Of a stretch of DNA of 64,000 bases, positions 7,285-18,700 are shown one piece after another (the stretch's first letter is position 1; each line of letters opens with the position of its first letter). Source of the DNA: Nannocystis sp. RBIL2 (GTDB taxonomy: Bacteria > Myxococcota_A > Polyangia > Nannocystales > Nannocystaceae); NCBI RefSeq assembly GCF_026626745.1, contig NZ_JAPNJW010000001.1, positions 2,774,001 to 2,838,000 on the forward strand, given 5' to 3'. Under the pieces are notes generated by a model, which saw nothing but the letters and a program-made list of their open reading frames with translations, was not told the DNA's origin and searched no databases. The translations under genes were made by a program, and so were the position numbers.

Positions 7285-9231
7285 ATGACCTCTCAGAAGA
7301 AACCTTCGCCTGGCAACAACCGGTCCCATGTCGCGCTGACGCTCGATCGGCGCGGCTTCCTCTCGCTGGGCGCCACGCTTGGCGCGAGCTTCTTGCTCCC
7401 CGAGCTCACAGGTTGCAGTCCGGGGGATGACGACGCTCCGCGGCCGGTTTCGAATGGAGAGCTCTTCACGCCCGCCAGCGTCCGCTCTCGGGACGGCGTC
7501 CTCGATATCGAGCTGACCATCACAGAGACCGAAGTGACGGTGGGCCAGCATACGTTCATGACCCGCGCGTACACGGGTCTGAAGGTCAATCGGGGCGAGT
7601 CGAGCCTCGGCGATGCGCCGTACACGGGGACGGTCCCGGGCCCGACCATCGAGCTCCGCCCGGGTGACCAGCTCAAGCTGAAGCTCATCAACCTTCTTCC
7701 GGACGACGACAGCGCCGTGGACCCCCCCGACTGCGCCACGGGCAGCGGCGGCGGCGGCGGGCACGGCGGCGGGCACGGGGCGGGCACGCACAACAACTCG
7801 ACCAACCTCCACACGCACGGCCTGCACGTCGACCCCGGGCCGCCCGGAGATGACGTCTTCTTGATCATCGGTCCTGGTGAGAGCTACGACTTCGTCTTCG
7901 ACATCCCGCGAGACATCGCCATGCCGGACGGGACGAAGGCCAATCACCCCGCCGGGACCTACTGGTACCACCCGCATATGCACGGATCGACGGCGATCCA
8001 GGTGGCAGGTGGCATGGTCGGGGCGATCATCATCCGCGACGAGGAGAGAGACGACCTCGACAGGCTGTTCTCTCCCGAACCCGGGCCGGGGCAGGGCAAG
8101 GAGCAGCTCCTCGTCGTCGGCGAGTACATGATCCAGACCATGGATTCGTGCGATGGCAAGACCCGCCTCGCTACGTATGGGGAGATGGGCCATGCCGGTC
8201 CCCTTCCTCCTGGCATCGATGATTTCTTCCACGTCAACGGCCAGCTCGATCCGATCCTTCGCATGCGCCCGGGCGAGGTGCAGCGCTTGCGGCTGCTTCA
8301 CACGGGATTTCGTGCCCCGCTGGACGTCGCCTTCCTCCGCGTGCCGGACGATCAGCTGGATCCCACCACGTCGTTGCCGAAGCCTGACTACGATCCGTTC
8401 GGCTACTCTTGCGCCTCCTCGAACGGCCCGCCCATGCTGAACCGGGACGAGCTGCGGGCGAAGTCGGCCACGTACTACCAGGTCGCCACGGACGGGATCA
8501 CGTACGGCGCGCCCCTGAAGATGCCGCTCGCCGACCCCGTCTCCGAGGTCGAGTACGTCATCCCGCCGGGCGGCCGCGTGGACATGCTCGTCCAGTTCGA
8601 GGCGGGCACCTACCAGATGGTGGCGCTCGGCTACCTCGACTTCGTCTGCTGGGCGCCGCAGGTCCTCGCCACCGTGGTCGTCTCGGGAGATCCGGACACG
8701 AGCCTCCAGATCCCCCAGGTGCTCACGCCGCCCGCGCTTTACCCGTCGTTCGACGACATGGCGAAGCCCGGCAACGAGGTCACGAACACCCGCCAGGTCG
8801 AGTTCACGGTGACCCAGGACGCCGCCGGAGCGCACTTCCTCATCGACGGCAGGCCGTTCTGCATGAGCCGGGTCGACCAGTGCATCCTCCTCGACGCCGT
8901 GGAGGAATGGACGCTCGTCAACAAGGTCACCGACACCGCGGGAGCGACGGTTCATCCCTTCCACATCCATGTCAACTCGTTCCTCGTGACGTCCATCAAC
9001 GGGAAGACTCCGGCCCAGCCGATCTGGCGCGACACCTGCCTCATACCCACGAACGGCATGAACGCCGACGGCACCCTCAAGTTCCTGTCGCGCTTCCTGC
9101 ATTACAAGGGACAGTACGTGCTGCACTGCCACATCCTCGAGCACGAGGACGAAGGCATGATGCAGATCGTCGAGGTGCAGGAGGCGGCCTGCCCGGCGCC
9201 GCCGGTGGACGACTCGTGTGACTCCGAATGA
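7285..9231 (+). CDS. Tat-exported multicopper oxidase, probable lipoprotein
   Basis: This is a 648-residue protein. The N-terminus has a twin-arginine signal (DRRGFLSLGA, Arg22-Arg23) ending in a lipobox LTGC (Cys44), so a folded, copper-loaded enzyme would be exported and membrane-anchored. All four copper-ligand motifs are present: HTHGLH (176-181), WYHPHMHG (227-234), HPFHIH (about 557) and HCHILEHEDEGMM (about 614-626). The enzyme should therefore have a type 1 copper and a trinuclear cluster and reduce O2 to water while oxidising a metal ion or phenol. A Gly/His-rich insert (GGGGGHGGGHG) at about 155-165 precedes the first ligand motif and could bind extra metal. Confidence 0.95.
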   Translation: MTSQKKPSPGNNRSHVALTLDRRGFLSLGATLGASFLLPELTGCSPGDDDAPRPVSNGELFTPASVRSRDGVLDIELTITETEVTVGQHTFMTRAYTGLKVNRGESSLGDAPYTGTVPGPTIELRPGDQLKLKLINLLPDDDSAVDPPDCATGSGGGGGHGGGHGAGTHNNSTNLHTHGLHVDPGPPGDDVFLIIGPGESYDFVFDIPRDIAMPDGTKANHPAGTYWYHPHMHGSTAIQVAGGMVGAIIIRDEERDDLDRLFSPEPGPGQGKEQLLVVGEYMIQTMDSCDGKTRLATYGEMGHAGPLPPGIDDFFHVNGQLDPILRMRPGEVQRLRLLHTGFRAPLDVAFLRVPDDQLDPTTSLPKPDYDPFGYSCASSNGPPMLNRDELRAKSATYYQVATDGITYGAPLKMPLADPVSEVEYVIPPGGRVDMLVQFEAGTYQMVALGYLDFVCWAPQVLATVVVSGDPDTSLQIPQVLTPPALYPSFDDMAKPGNEVTNTRQVEFTVTQDAAGAHFLIDGRPFCMSRVDQCILLDAVEEWTLVNKVTDTAGATVHPFHIHVNSFLVTSINGKTPAQPIWRDTCLIPTNGMNADGTLKFLSRFLHYKGQYVLHCHILEHEDEGMMQIVEVQEAACPAPPVDDSCDSE

Positions 9232-9329
9232 GTCTCCAAAGAAGGACGAGAAACTGCCACCTCGCCCGAGTCAATAGGATCGCCGACGCGCGTGGGCATG
9301 CGTGCAATCGCACTCTACACTGACCAGTC

Positions 9330-9359
9330 GGGCGCCCGTCGGGCGCCCATTGGGCGCCC
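9330..9359. repeat. Three GGGCGCCC palindromes spaced 11 bp
   Basis: Exact GGGCGCCC occurs at 9330, 9341 and 9352. The 11-bp period puts the palindromes on one face of the helix. This could be a binding array or a GC-rich structure after the oxidase gene. Confidence 0.6.
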
Positions 9360-9449
9360 ACCCACCGCTCGATGACGTCAGCACACCACGCCTCGTTCGA
9401 TTTGCCCCGAGCAATCCGCCATTTCTCAACGATGCGAATTTCGAACGAA

Positions 9450-9620
9450 TTATGGCAGGAACGGCGACAAGACCGTCACGGGCAGGCCGCGGGGCACCCA
9501 CGCCCGCAGCACGATGATGTCTTTTCTCTCGTCGAAGACGAGACGAATGTGAACGCGGTTTTCCTCGATGACGGCAAGCTCCGGCTCCCTGCAGAGCGTC
9601 AGCGGCGGCGGCATCGCCAT
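9450..9620 (-). CDS. Possible 56-residue small protein
   Basis: The ORF runs from the ATG at 9620 to a TAA at 9450. The sequence (PPLTLCREPELAVIEENRV, then a strand-like HIRLVFDERKDIIVLRAWV) looks more protein-like than random GC-rich frames. A neighbouring frame just upstream reads ALVIDLGNLAFLILECDGD, so the gene may really be longer and frameshifted. I recognise no family and no Shine-Dalgarno is evident. Confidence 0.25.
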   Translation of the reverse strand: MAMPPPLTLCREPELAVIEENRVHIRLVFDERKDIIVLRAWVPRGLPVTVLSPFLP

Positions 9621-9779
9621 CGCACTCGAGGATGAGGAAGGCGAGGTTGCCGAGATCGATCACCAAGGCCGGTGGATCCCGAGGTCGACCCGCGGGCACC
9701 GGCTGCATCCCGTGATCGGTGCGAAGCTCGGCATGGCCTGCGCGCGAATGGATGCCAGGGGAATCGATCAGGACCTACG

Positions 9780-12700
9780 ATGAGCATGCACGACGAGAGC
9801 CGGGACGTTCGGGGGTTCGAGCCGAGGTCGGAGCAGTATGTCGCGGCACCGCAGGACGCAGGCAGCCCCGACACCGCCGCGGGCGTGCTCCCCTGGGCCG
9901 CCGCGGCCGACCTGACGCGCCCGATCGAGCACCTGCCCATGCTCACCTCGGACGAGCTGCGTCAGCTCGCGGCGTGGAACGACACGGCGGTGGCGTATCC
10001 GCCGGCGCGGTGCATCCACGAGCAGTTCGAAGATCAGGCCGCACGGACGCCGGACGCGGTGGCGCTGGTGTTCGGCGTCCAGCAGCTGACGTACCGCGAG
10101 CTCGACGAGCGCTCGAACCAGCTGGCCCATCACCTGCGCGGCCTGGGCGTCGGTCCGGAGGTACGGGTCGGCCTGTGCGTCGAGCGGTCGCTCGAGATGC
10201 TCGTGGGGCTGCTGGCCATCCTCAAGGCGGGCGGAGCCTACGTGCCGCTCGACCCGAGCTATCCGCAAGAGCGCCTGGCCTTCATGCTGGCCGACGCGCG
10301 GCCCGCAGTGCTGCTCACGCAAGCGCGACTGCGGGACAGCCTTCCACCGCACGACGTGGTCGTGCATCTCGACGCGCCCACCTGGCAGCAGCAACCGTCC
10401 ACGTCCCCTGCGGTCGACGTCGGCCCGGATCACGCGATCTACGTCATCTACACCTCGGGCTCCACGGGCCGCCCCAAGGGCGTGCTCAACACCCATCGCG
10501 GCCTCGACAATCGCCTGCGCTGGATGCAGCGGGCCTATGGCCTGAACCCGAGCGACGCCATCTTGCAGAAGACGCCGCTGTCGTTCGACGTGTCCGGCTG
10601 GGAGCTGTGGTGGCCGCTGCTCGAGGGCGCCCGCATGGTGATCGCCGCGCCCGAGGGGCACAAAGACCCGCGCTACCTCGCGGCCCTCATCGCGGCGACC
10701 GGCGTCACCGTGATCCATTTCGTCCCGTCGATGCTCGGCGTGTTCCTGGCGGCGACCGAGCCCCGCGAGCGCGCGTCGCTCCGCCACGTCTTCGCCAGCG
10801 GCGAGGCATTGCCCGCCCACTTGCGCGAGGCCTGGTATGCGGGCAACCGCGGCGAGCTCCACAACCTCTACGGTCCCACCGAAGCTGCGATCGACGTCAC
10901 GAGCCATACCTGCCGGTCCGAAGAGACGGGGCCGGTGCCGATCGGCCGGCCGATCGACAACACCCGCACCTACGTGCTCGACGCTGCGTTTCGCCCGGTC
11001 CCCGTCGGCGTCGCTGGCGAGCTGTATCTGGCGGGCGTGCAGCTCGCCCGCGGCTACCTCGGCCGCCCCAGCCTGACGGCCGAGCGATTCGTGCCCGATC
11101 CGTTCTCGGAGCCCGGCGCACGCATGTATCGCACCGGCGACCTGGCCCGCTTTCGCGACGACGGCGCCCTCGAGTTTCTCGGCCGCATCGATCACCAGGT
11201 CAAGATCCGCGGCTTCCGCATCGAGCTCGGCGAGATCGAGGCCGCGCTCGCGGCCCACCCTTCCGTGCGCGACTGCGTCGTCGTGGCGCGAGAGGACGCG
11301 ACCGGCGACAAGCGCCTGGTGGCCTACGTGGCCGGCGACGACGCCACCCTGAGCGAGCTGCGAGCGTCGCTCGGCGCGAGGCTGCCGGAGTACATGGTCC
11401 CCGCGGCGTTCGTCTTCCTCGACGCCCTGCCGCTCAATCCCAACGGCAAGGTCGACCGCAAGGCCCTGCCCTCTCCCGAGACCACCCGGGGCGCGGCAGA
11501 GACATTCATCGCGCCCCGCACCGACGTCGAGCGCGCCCTCGTGGTCATCTGGGAAGAGCTGCTCGAGGTGCGCCCCGTCGGCGTCAGCGACAATTTCTTC
11601 CTGCTGGGTGGTCATTCGCTCCTCGCCTTTCGCGTCGTGTCCGCCATCCAGGCGCGGTTCGGGAGCGCGCCGAGCCTGGCCGCGCTGCTTCGCAACCCGA
11701 CGATCGAGGCGCTGGCGGCCCTCCTGGACACGAGGGCGGAGCGACCGGCGCCGCAGCTCGGCCTCTCGCCGCGAGCGGACGGTGAGGCGCCGTTCGAGGG
11801 CCTTTCGGGCACGGAGCGGCGCATTTGGTTTTTGGAGAAACTGTCGCCCCAGGCGAGGTCGTACCAGATCCCGCACGTGTTCGAGGTGGCGTCCGCGCTG
11901 TGTGCTCCGGCGCTGCGAGAGAGCGTGCGCGTGCTGGCATTGCGCCACCCGATCCTTCGCACGACCTATCCGGAGGTGGACGGCACGCCGCGGCGAGAGG
12001 TGTCTGACGACGTGCGCATCCCGATCCGCGTGGAGGACGTCTCGTCGCTGCCCGAAGCGGAGCGCGATGCGGCGCTGCGGGCGATGCTCGCCGCGGAGGT
12101 GGAGGCCCGCTTCGACCTCGAGCGCGGGCCCCTGACCCGTGTCCTGGCCGTGACGACTGCCGCAGACAGGCACGTCGTCGTGGTGCATCAGCATCACATC
12201 ATCACCGACGAGTGGTCCTGGGGGCTGCTGCTCGCGGAACTCTCGTCCCTGTACGAAGCGTCGTGCCGCGGAGAGACGGCCGCTCTGCCTCCCCTCGCCT
12301 ACCAGTACTCGGATTATGCGCGCGCGGAGCGGTCGGCGCTCGCAGGCGACGGGCTCGCAGCGTCACGGGCCTACTGGAGAGCGGCCCTCTCCGACGTTCC
12401 TCGGCTCGACCTCTCGATCGTCGCTCCCGCTTCGGCAGCGGTCTCGGGGCCCGAAGGGCAGGCCTCGCTCCGCCTGTCGCCGGAGGCGAGCCGCCAGCTG
12501 CAGGCGCTCGCCCACGAGAGCGCCGCGACCCCTTTCATGGCCTGGTATGCCGCGCTTGCGGCGGTCCTGTCGCGGTACAGCGGCCAGCGGGACTTCGGGC
12601 TCGGCGCGGTGGTGGCAAATCGCCAGATCGCCGGGACCGAGGGGATGCTGGGGTTCTTCACCAACACGGTGGTGCTGCGGACCGACCTCTCCGGCGATCC

Positions 12701-15700
12701 CACGTTCGCCGAGCTGCTCGCGCGGGCGCGGCGAACGGCCCTCGACGCTTATGAACACCAGGCGCTGCCGTTCGACGTCGTCGTGCAGGAGCAGGGGCTG
12801 TCGCGGCAGGCCGGCGAGAACCCGCTGTTCGACGTGACCTTCTTCGAGGTGACGCCGCCGACCACCGGCGCCGCTGCCGGTTGGTCGCCGCGCCTCGATG
12901 CGGTGCCGCAGGGGCTGGCGACGGCGAAGAACGCTCTGGCCGTGTCCGTGCAGCACGCGGCCGAGGGGACCCTGGTGGAGGTCCTGTACGACACCACACG
13001 CGTGTCACGAACGGCGGCCGAGCGGCTGTGCGGGCACCTGAGGGCGCTGGTGAGCGACGCGGCGGCGCACCCCGAAAGACGGGTCTCCGAGCTCGAGCTG
13101 CTGACCGACGAGGAGATTGAAAAACTCGCGGCGTGGAACGACACGCCGCCGGCCGATCCGGCCGCCCGGTGCATTCACGAGCTGATCGCCGAGCAGGCGG
13201 CCAAGGCCCCGCAGGCCGTGGCGCTCGAGCAGGACGGGCTGCAGCTGCGCTACGGCGAATTCGAGGCGCAGGCCAACCGGCTGGCGCACCACCTGCGTGC
13301 GCTCGGCGTCGGGCCCGAGGTGCGCGTCGCGGTGTGCGTCGAGCGGTCGTTCGACATGGTGGTGGGTCTGGTGGCGATCCTGAAGGCCGGAGGCGCCTTC
13401 GTGCCGCTCGACCCGTCGTCTCCGCCGGACAGGCTCTCCCTGCTGCTGGCCGAGGCCGAGGCGCCGGTGCTGCTGACGCACGCGGACGTCCGGCTCTCGG
13501 CGCCGGGCGTGACGGTGGTGCGGCTCGACGCCGATGCGGCGCAATGGGCCTCGCAACCGATCACCCCGCCCGAAAGCGGCGTGACCCTCGAGAATGCGAA
13601 CTACGTCGTGTTCACCTCGGGCTCGACGGGCAAGCCCAAGCCCGTGATCAACGAGCATCGAGGCCTCGCTGCCCGCGTCGCCTTCCAGCGCCTGCACATC
13701 CCCGTCCATCCCAGCGATCGCATCCTCTTCAGCGCCGCGATCGCCTTCGACGGCGCGATCGTCGACTGGATGCTCTCGCTGTGCAACGGCGCCGCCTGCG
13801 TGTTGCCCAGCAACGCCTACGACGCCGTCGAGGGCATCGCGGAGTGCCTCGAGCACCGCGCCATCACTTTCTCCTTCATCCCGCCGGCGATGTTGCGCGC
13901 GCTCCGCTGCCCCGCGCCGGCCCTGCGCCACATCACTCTCGCCGGCGACAGCACGCCGCCTTCCCTCGTGGCGCAGTGGGCCGAGGGTCGCCAGGTCCTC
14001 AACTCCTACGGCCCCACTGAGTTCAGCATCTTCGCCGCCCAGGCCTGGTTCGATCCGTCGCGGCCGCAGAGGTTCTCGATCGGCCGGCCCATCCATGGCG
14101 TGCACCTCTACCTGCTCGACGCCGCCAAGCGACCGGTCCCGATCGGCATGCCCGGGGAGATCCACCTCGCCGGCGTCGGCCTCGCCCGCGGTTATTTGAA
14201 TCGTCCCGCCATGACGGCCGAGCGCTTCGTGCCGGATCCGTTCTCGGAGCAGCCCGGCGCCCGCATGTATTGCACCGGCGACCTCGCGCGCTGGAACGAG
14301 GACGGCGAGCTCGAGTTCCTCGGCCGCGCCGATCATCAGGTCAAGATCCGCGGCTTCCGTGTCGAACTCGGCGAGATCGAGGCGGTGCTCTCGTCCCACG
14401 CCGCGGTGGCGTCGTGCGTCGTCGTCGCGCGAGAGGATACGCCGGGCAGCACGCGCCTCGTCGCCTACGTGGTCGCCCAGGACGGCGCGCTCGCGGCGAA
14501 CGTGCTGCGCGAGCACCTGCGGAGCCACCTGCCCGACTACATGCTCCCGTCGGCGTTCGTCTTCCTCGACGCCCTGCCGCTCTCCGCCAACGGCAAGGTC
14601 GACCGCAAGCGGCTACCTGCCCCCAAGGACACGCGGCAGGCCGTGGACACGTCGTACGTCGCGCCGCGCACCGAAGCGGAGCGAGCGCTCGCGGAAGTTT
14701 GGTCGGAGGTGCTGCGCGTCGCGTCGGTGGGGATCCACGACAACTTCTTCTCGCTGGGCGGAGATTCGATCCTGGCGATCCAGGTGGTGGGTCGGGCCAA
14801 GCGAGCTGGCTTGCACGTGACCGTGCGCGACATGTTCATGCACCAGACGGTCGCCGAGCTGGTGCAGGTGGCGCGCAGATCGAGCGCGGCCGTGGCCGAG
14901 CAGGCGGTGACCGGCACTGCTTTGCTGACGCCGAGCCAGCAGTGGTTCTTGGGCAAGGACCCCGAAGACGCCCACCACTTCAATCAGGCCTGGATGTGGA
15001 CGCCGTCGTCCGCGCTGTCGCCCGCGCTCGTGGCCGAGGCGTTGCAGTTCGTATTGCGGCAGCACGACGCGCTGCGATTGCAGTATCACCATACGGAGTC
15101 CGGGTGGGTGCAGAGCCACGCGGAGGAGGTGGCGCTGCCGCTCGAGCGGACGGACCTCTCGGCGCTGCCACCTGGCGCGCGCAGGGCGGCCGTGGAGGCG
15201 TCGGCGGACGCTCTGCAAGCCAGCCTGTCGCTGTCCGCGGGGCCAGTGGCCCGCGCGGCGTGGCTGGATCTGGGCGACGAGGGCAAGCGGCTGCTGCTCG
15301 TCGTGCATCACCTCGTGGTGGACGGCGTGTCGTGGCGGATCTTGCACGAGGACCTCGAGCGCGCCTGCGAGGCCCTGCTGGCCGGTCGGACGCCGGAGCT
15401 CGCGGCCAAGACGACCTCGTTCCGGCAGTGGTCGGAGCGGCTGCACGCGTTCGTCGCTGCCGGCGGCCTGTCGCAGGAGGAGGACTTCTGGCGAGCTCAG
15501 TGCGCGCGGGGCATCACGCCGCTGCCGCAGGACCACGAGGCGGCGCCGGGCACGGTCGGAGACAGCCGCACCGTGGACGTGGAGCTGTCCGAGGCCGAGA
15601 CCCGGGCGCTCCTGCACGACGTGAGCGCGGCTTACCGCACCGAGATCAACGACGTCTTGCTCTCGGCGCTCGCAGCGGCGCTGAGCGCGTTCTGCGACAC

Positions 15701-18700
15701 GGACACGGTGTGCGTCACCCTCGAAGGGCACGGACGCGAAGCGCTGCTCGAGGACGTGGACGTGTCCCGCACCGTCGGGTGGTTCACGTCGATGTTCCCG
15801 GTGTGGCTGACGGCTCCGGCGACCGACGATCCTGCGGCGCTGCTGAAGGGCGTCAAGGAACAGCTGCGGTCGGTGCCGAACCGCGGCTTCGGCTACGGCT
15901 GGCTGCGGTACGCGCACCCGGACGAGGCGGTGCGCGCCTCACTCTCGGTAGATCCGCCGGTGGTGTTCAACTACCTCGGGCAGTTCGACATGGGGGCGCA
16001 GGGCCGGGGGATGTTCGGACCGGCGACGGAGCCGACGGGGCGGACCTCGAGCTCGCGGATGGCGCTGTGGCACGCACTGGCGGTGAACGGCGGCGTGTGG
16101 CAGGGACGGCTGCGGTTCGAATGGACGTACAGCTCGGCGATCCACGACGACTCGACGGTGGCGCGGCTCGCAGCTCGGTTCGTCGCCTCGCTGCGGCGAA
16201 TCATCGCTCACTGCACGGCGAGCGAAGCGTTCGGATACACGCCCTCGGACTTCCCGCTCGCGCGGCTCGAGCAGCCGGCGCTGGACGGGCTGTTCGGGGC
16301 CACGCGCGACGTCGAGAGCGTCTACCCGCTCTCGCCGCTGCAGGCGGGGCTGTTGTTCCACGCCCTGAACGAGCCGGAGTCGCCGACCTACACCGTCCAG
16401 CTCGCGCTGCAGCTCGGAGGCGACGTGGACGCCGCGGCGCTCGAGAGCGCGTGGAAGACCGTGTTCGCGCGCCACGCGGTGTATCGGACGTCTTTCCTGT
16501 GGCAGGGCGTCCCGGAGCCGCTGCAGGTGGTGCGCAGGAGCGTCGCCTTCGCGATGCCGACCTACGACTGGTCCTCGCTGGACGCGATCGAGGCGGAGGC
16601 GCGGTGGGAGGCCCTGCGGCGCGACGAGCGGGCGGCCGGCTTCGATTTCGGGCGGGCCCCGCTGGCGCGGGTCGTGCTCGTGCGCATGCCCGGCGGCAGC
16701 ACGTGGATGGTGAAGACCACGCATCACATCCTGGCCGACGGCTGGTCGATGCCGGTCGTGCTCGGAGAGCTGCAGGCCGCCTATGCTGCGCACCGGGGCG
16801 GGCGTCGACTCGCGCTGCCGGAGCCGGTGGCCTACGAGCGGTACATCGCCTGGCTCGCGACGCGAGACCAGAACGCGTCGTCGGCGTTCTTCGCCCAGTA
16901 CCTGGCCGGCGTCGAGGAGCCGACGCGGCTGCCGTTCCCGCCGCTCGCCGCGACGCTTGCAGAGGCGACGCGCGAGCACAGGCAGCGCGACACCGCGCTG
17001 ACCGCCGCCGAGACCGAGGCGATCACGGCCTTTGCCCGGCGGCATGGGCTGACCCTGAACACTGTGGTGCAAGGGGCGCTCGCGCAGGTCCTCGGACGCA
17101 CCACGGGGCGCACGGACGTCGTCTTCGGCATGACGACCTCGGGTCGCGGCGCGCCTCTCCGCGGCATCGAGCGGATGGTGGGCCTGTTCATCAACACGTT
17201 GCCGCTGCGGGCGCGATGGTCCGGCTCGGAGGGCGTCGTCGAATGGCTGCAGCGACTGCAAGCCGAGCAGGTCGAGCTGCGCGCCCACGAGGCGACCCCG
17301 CTGTACGAGGTGCAGCGCGCGAGCGCGGTGGGTGGAGGTCGCGCGCTGTTCGACACGCTCCTCGTGTTCGAGAACTACCCGGTGGACGACGCGGCGCAGC
17401 AGGCCGAGGTCCTGCCGATCGAGGACTTCCAGGCGTTCGAGCAGACGAGCTACCCGCTCGCCATCACGGTGGCTGCTGGAACGACCCTCGACTTGCGCTG
17501 GATGTGGGAACCCTCAGCGCTCCGCAGCGAAGACATCGAGCAGCTCTGGGGCCACCTGCGAACCGTCCTCCTCGACATGGTCGCGCACCCGGACAGGCAC
17601 CTGTCGGAGCTCGGCCTGCTGACGGAGGCCGAGCACGCGGAGCTGGCGGCGTGGAACGACACCGCGGTGGCGTATCCGCCGGCGCGGTGCATCCACGAGC
17701 AGTTCGAAGATCAGGCCGCACGGACGCCGGACGCGGTGGCGCTGGTGTTCGGCGTCCAGCAGCTGACGTACCGCGAGCTCGACGAGCGCTCGAACCAGCT
17801 GGCCCATCACCTGCGCGGCCTGGGCGTCGGTCCGGAGGTACGGGTCGGCCTGTGCGTCGAGCGGTCGCTCGAGATGCTCGTGGGGCTGCTGGCCATCCTC
17901 AAGGCGGGCGGAGCCTACGTGCCGCTCGACCCGAGTTATCCGCAAGAGCGCCTGGCCTTCATGCTGGAGGACGCGCGGCCCGCAGTGCTGCTCACGCAAG
18001 CGCGCCTGCGGGACAGCCTTCCACCGCACGACGTGGTCGTGCATCTCGATGCGCCCACCTGGCAGCAGCAACCGTCCACGTCCCCTGCGGTCGACGTCGG
18101 CCCCGATCACGCGATCTACGTCATCTACACCTCGGGCTCCACGGGGCGCCCCAAGGGCGTGCTCAACACCCATCGCGGCCTCGACAATCGCCTGCGCTGG
18201 ATGCAGCGCGCCTACGGCCTGAACCCGAGCGACGCCATCTTGCAGAAGACGCCGCTGTCGTTCGACGTGTCCGGCTGGGAGCTGTGGTGGCCGTTGCTCG
18301 AGGGCGCCCGCATGGTGATCGCCGCGCCCGAGGGGCACAAAGATCCGCGCTACCTCGCCGCCCTCATCGCGACGACCGGCGTCACCGTGATCCATTTCGT
18401 CCCGTCGATGCTCGGCGTGTTCCTGGCGGCGACCGAGCCCCGCGAGCGCGCGTCGCTCCGCCACGTCTTCGCCAGCGGCGAGGCATTGCCCGCCCACTTG
18501 CGCGAGGCCTGGTATGCGGGCAACCGCGGCGAGCTCCACAACCTCTACGGTCCCACCGAAGCTGCGATCGACGTCACGAGCCATACCTGCCGGTCCGAAG
18601 AGACGGGGCCGGTGCCGATCGGCCGGCCGATCGACAACACCCGCACCTACGTGCTCGACGCTGCGTTTCGCCCGGTCCCCGTCGGCGTCGCCGGCGAGCT

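Larger units (their letters stand above)
9232..9779. other. Gap between multicopper oxidase and NRPS
   Basis: Apart from a triplet of GGGCGCCC palindromes and one possible 56-codon minus-strand ORF, entered separately, I see no gene. The NRPS Shine-Dalgarno (AGGACC) lies at its right end. Confidence 0.5.

Noticed and set aside
6886..9144. A 752-codon ORF antisense to the multicopper oxidase
   Set aside because: The sense strand encodes all four copper motifs; the antisense product is low complexity.
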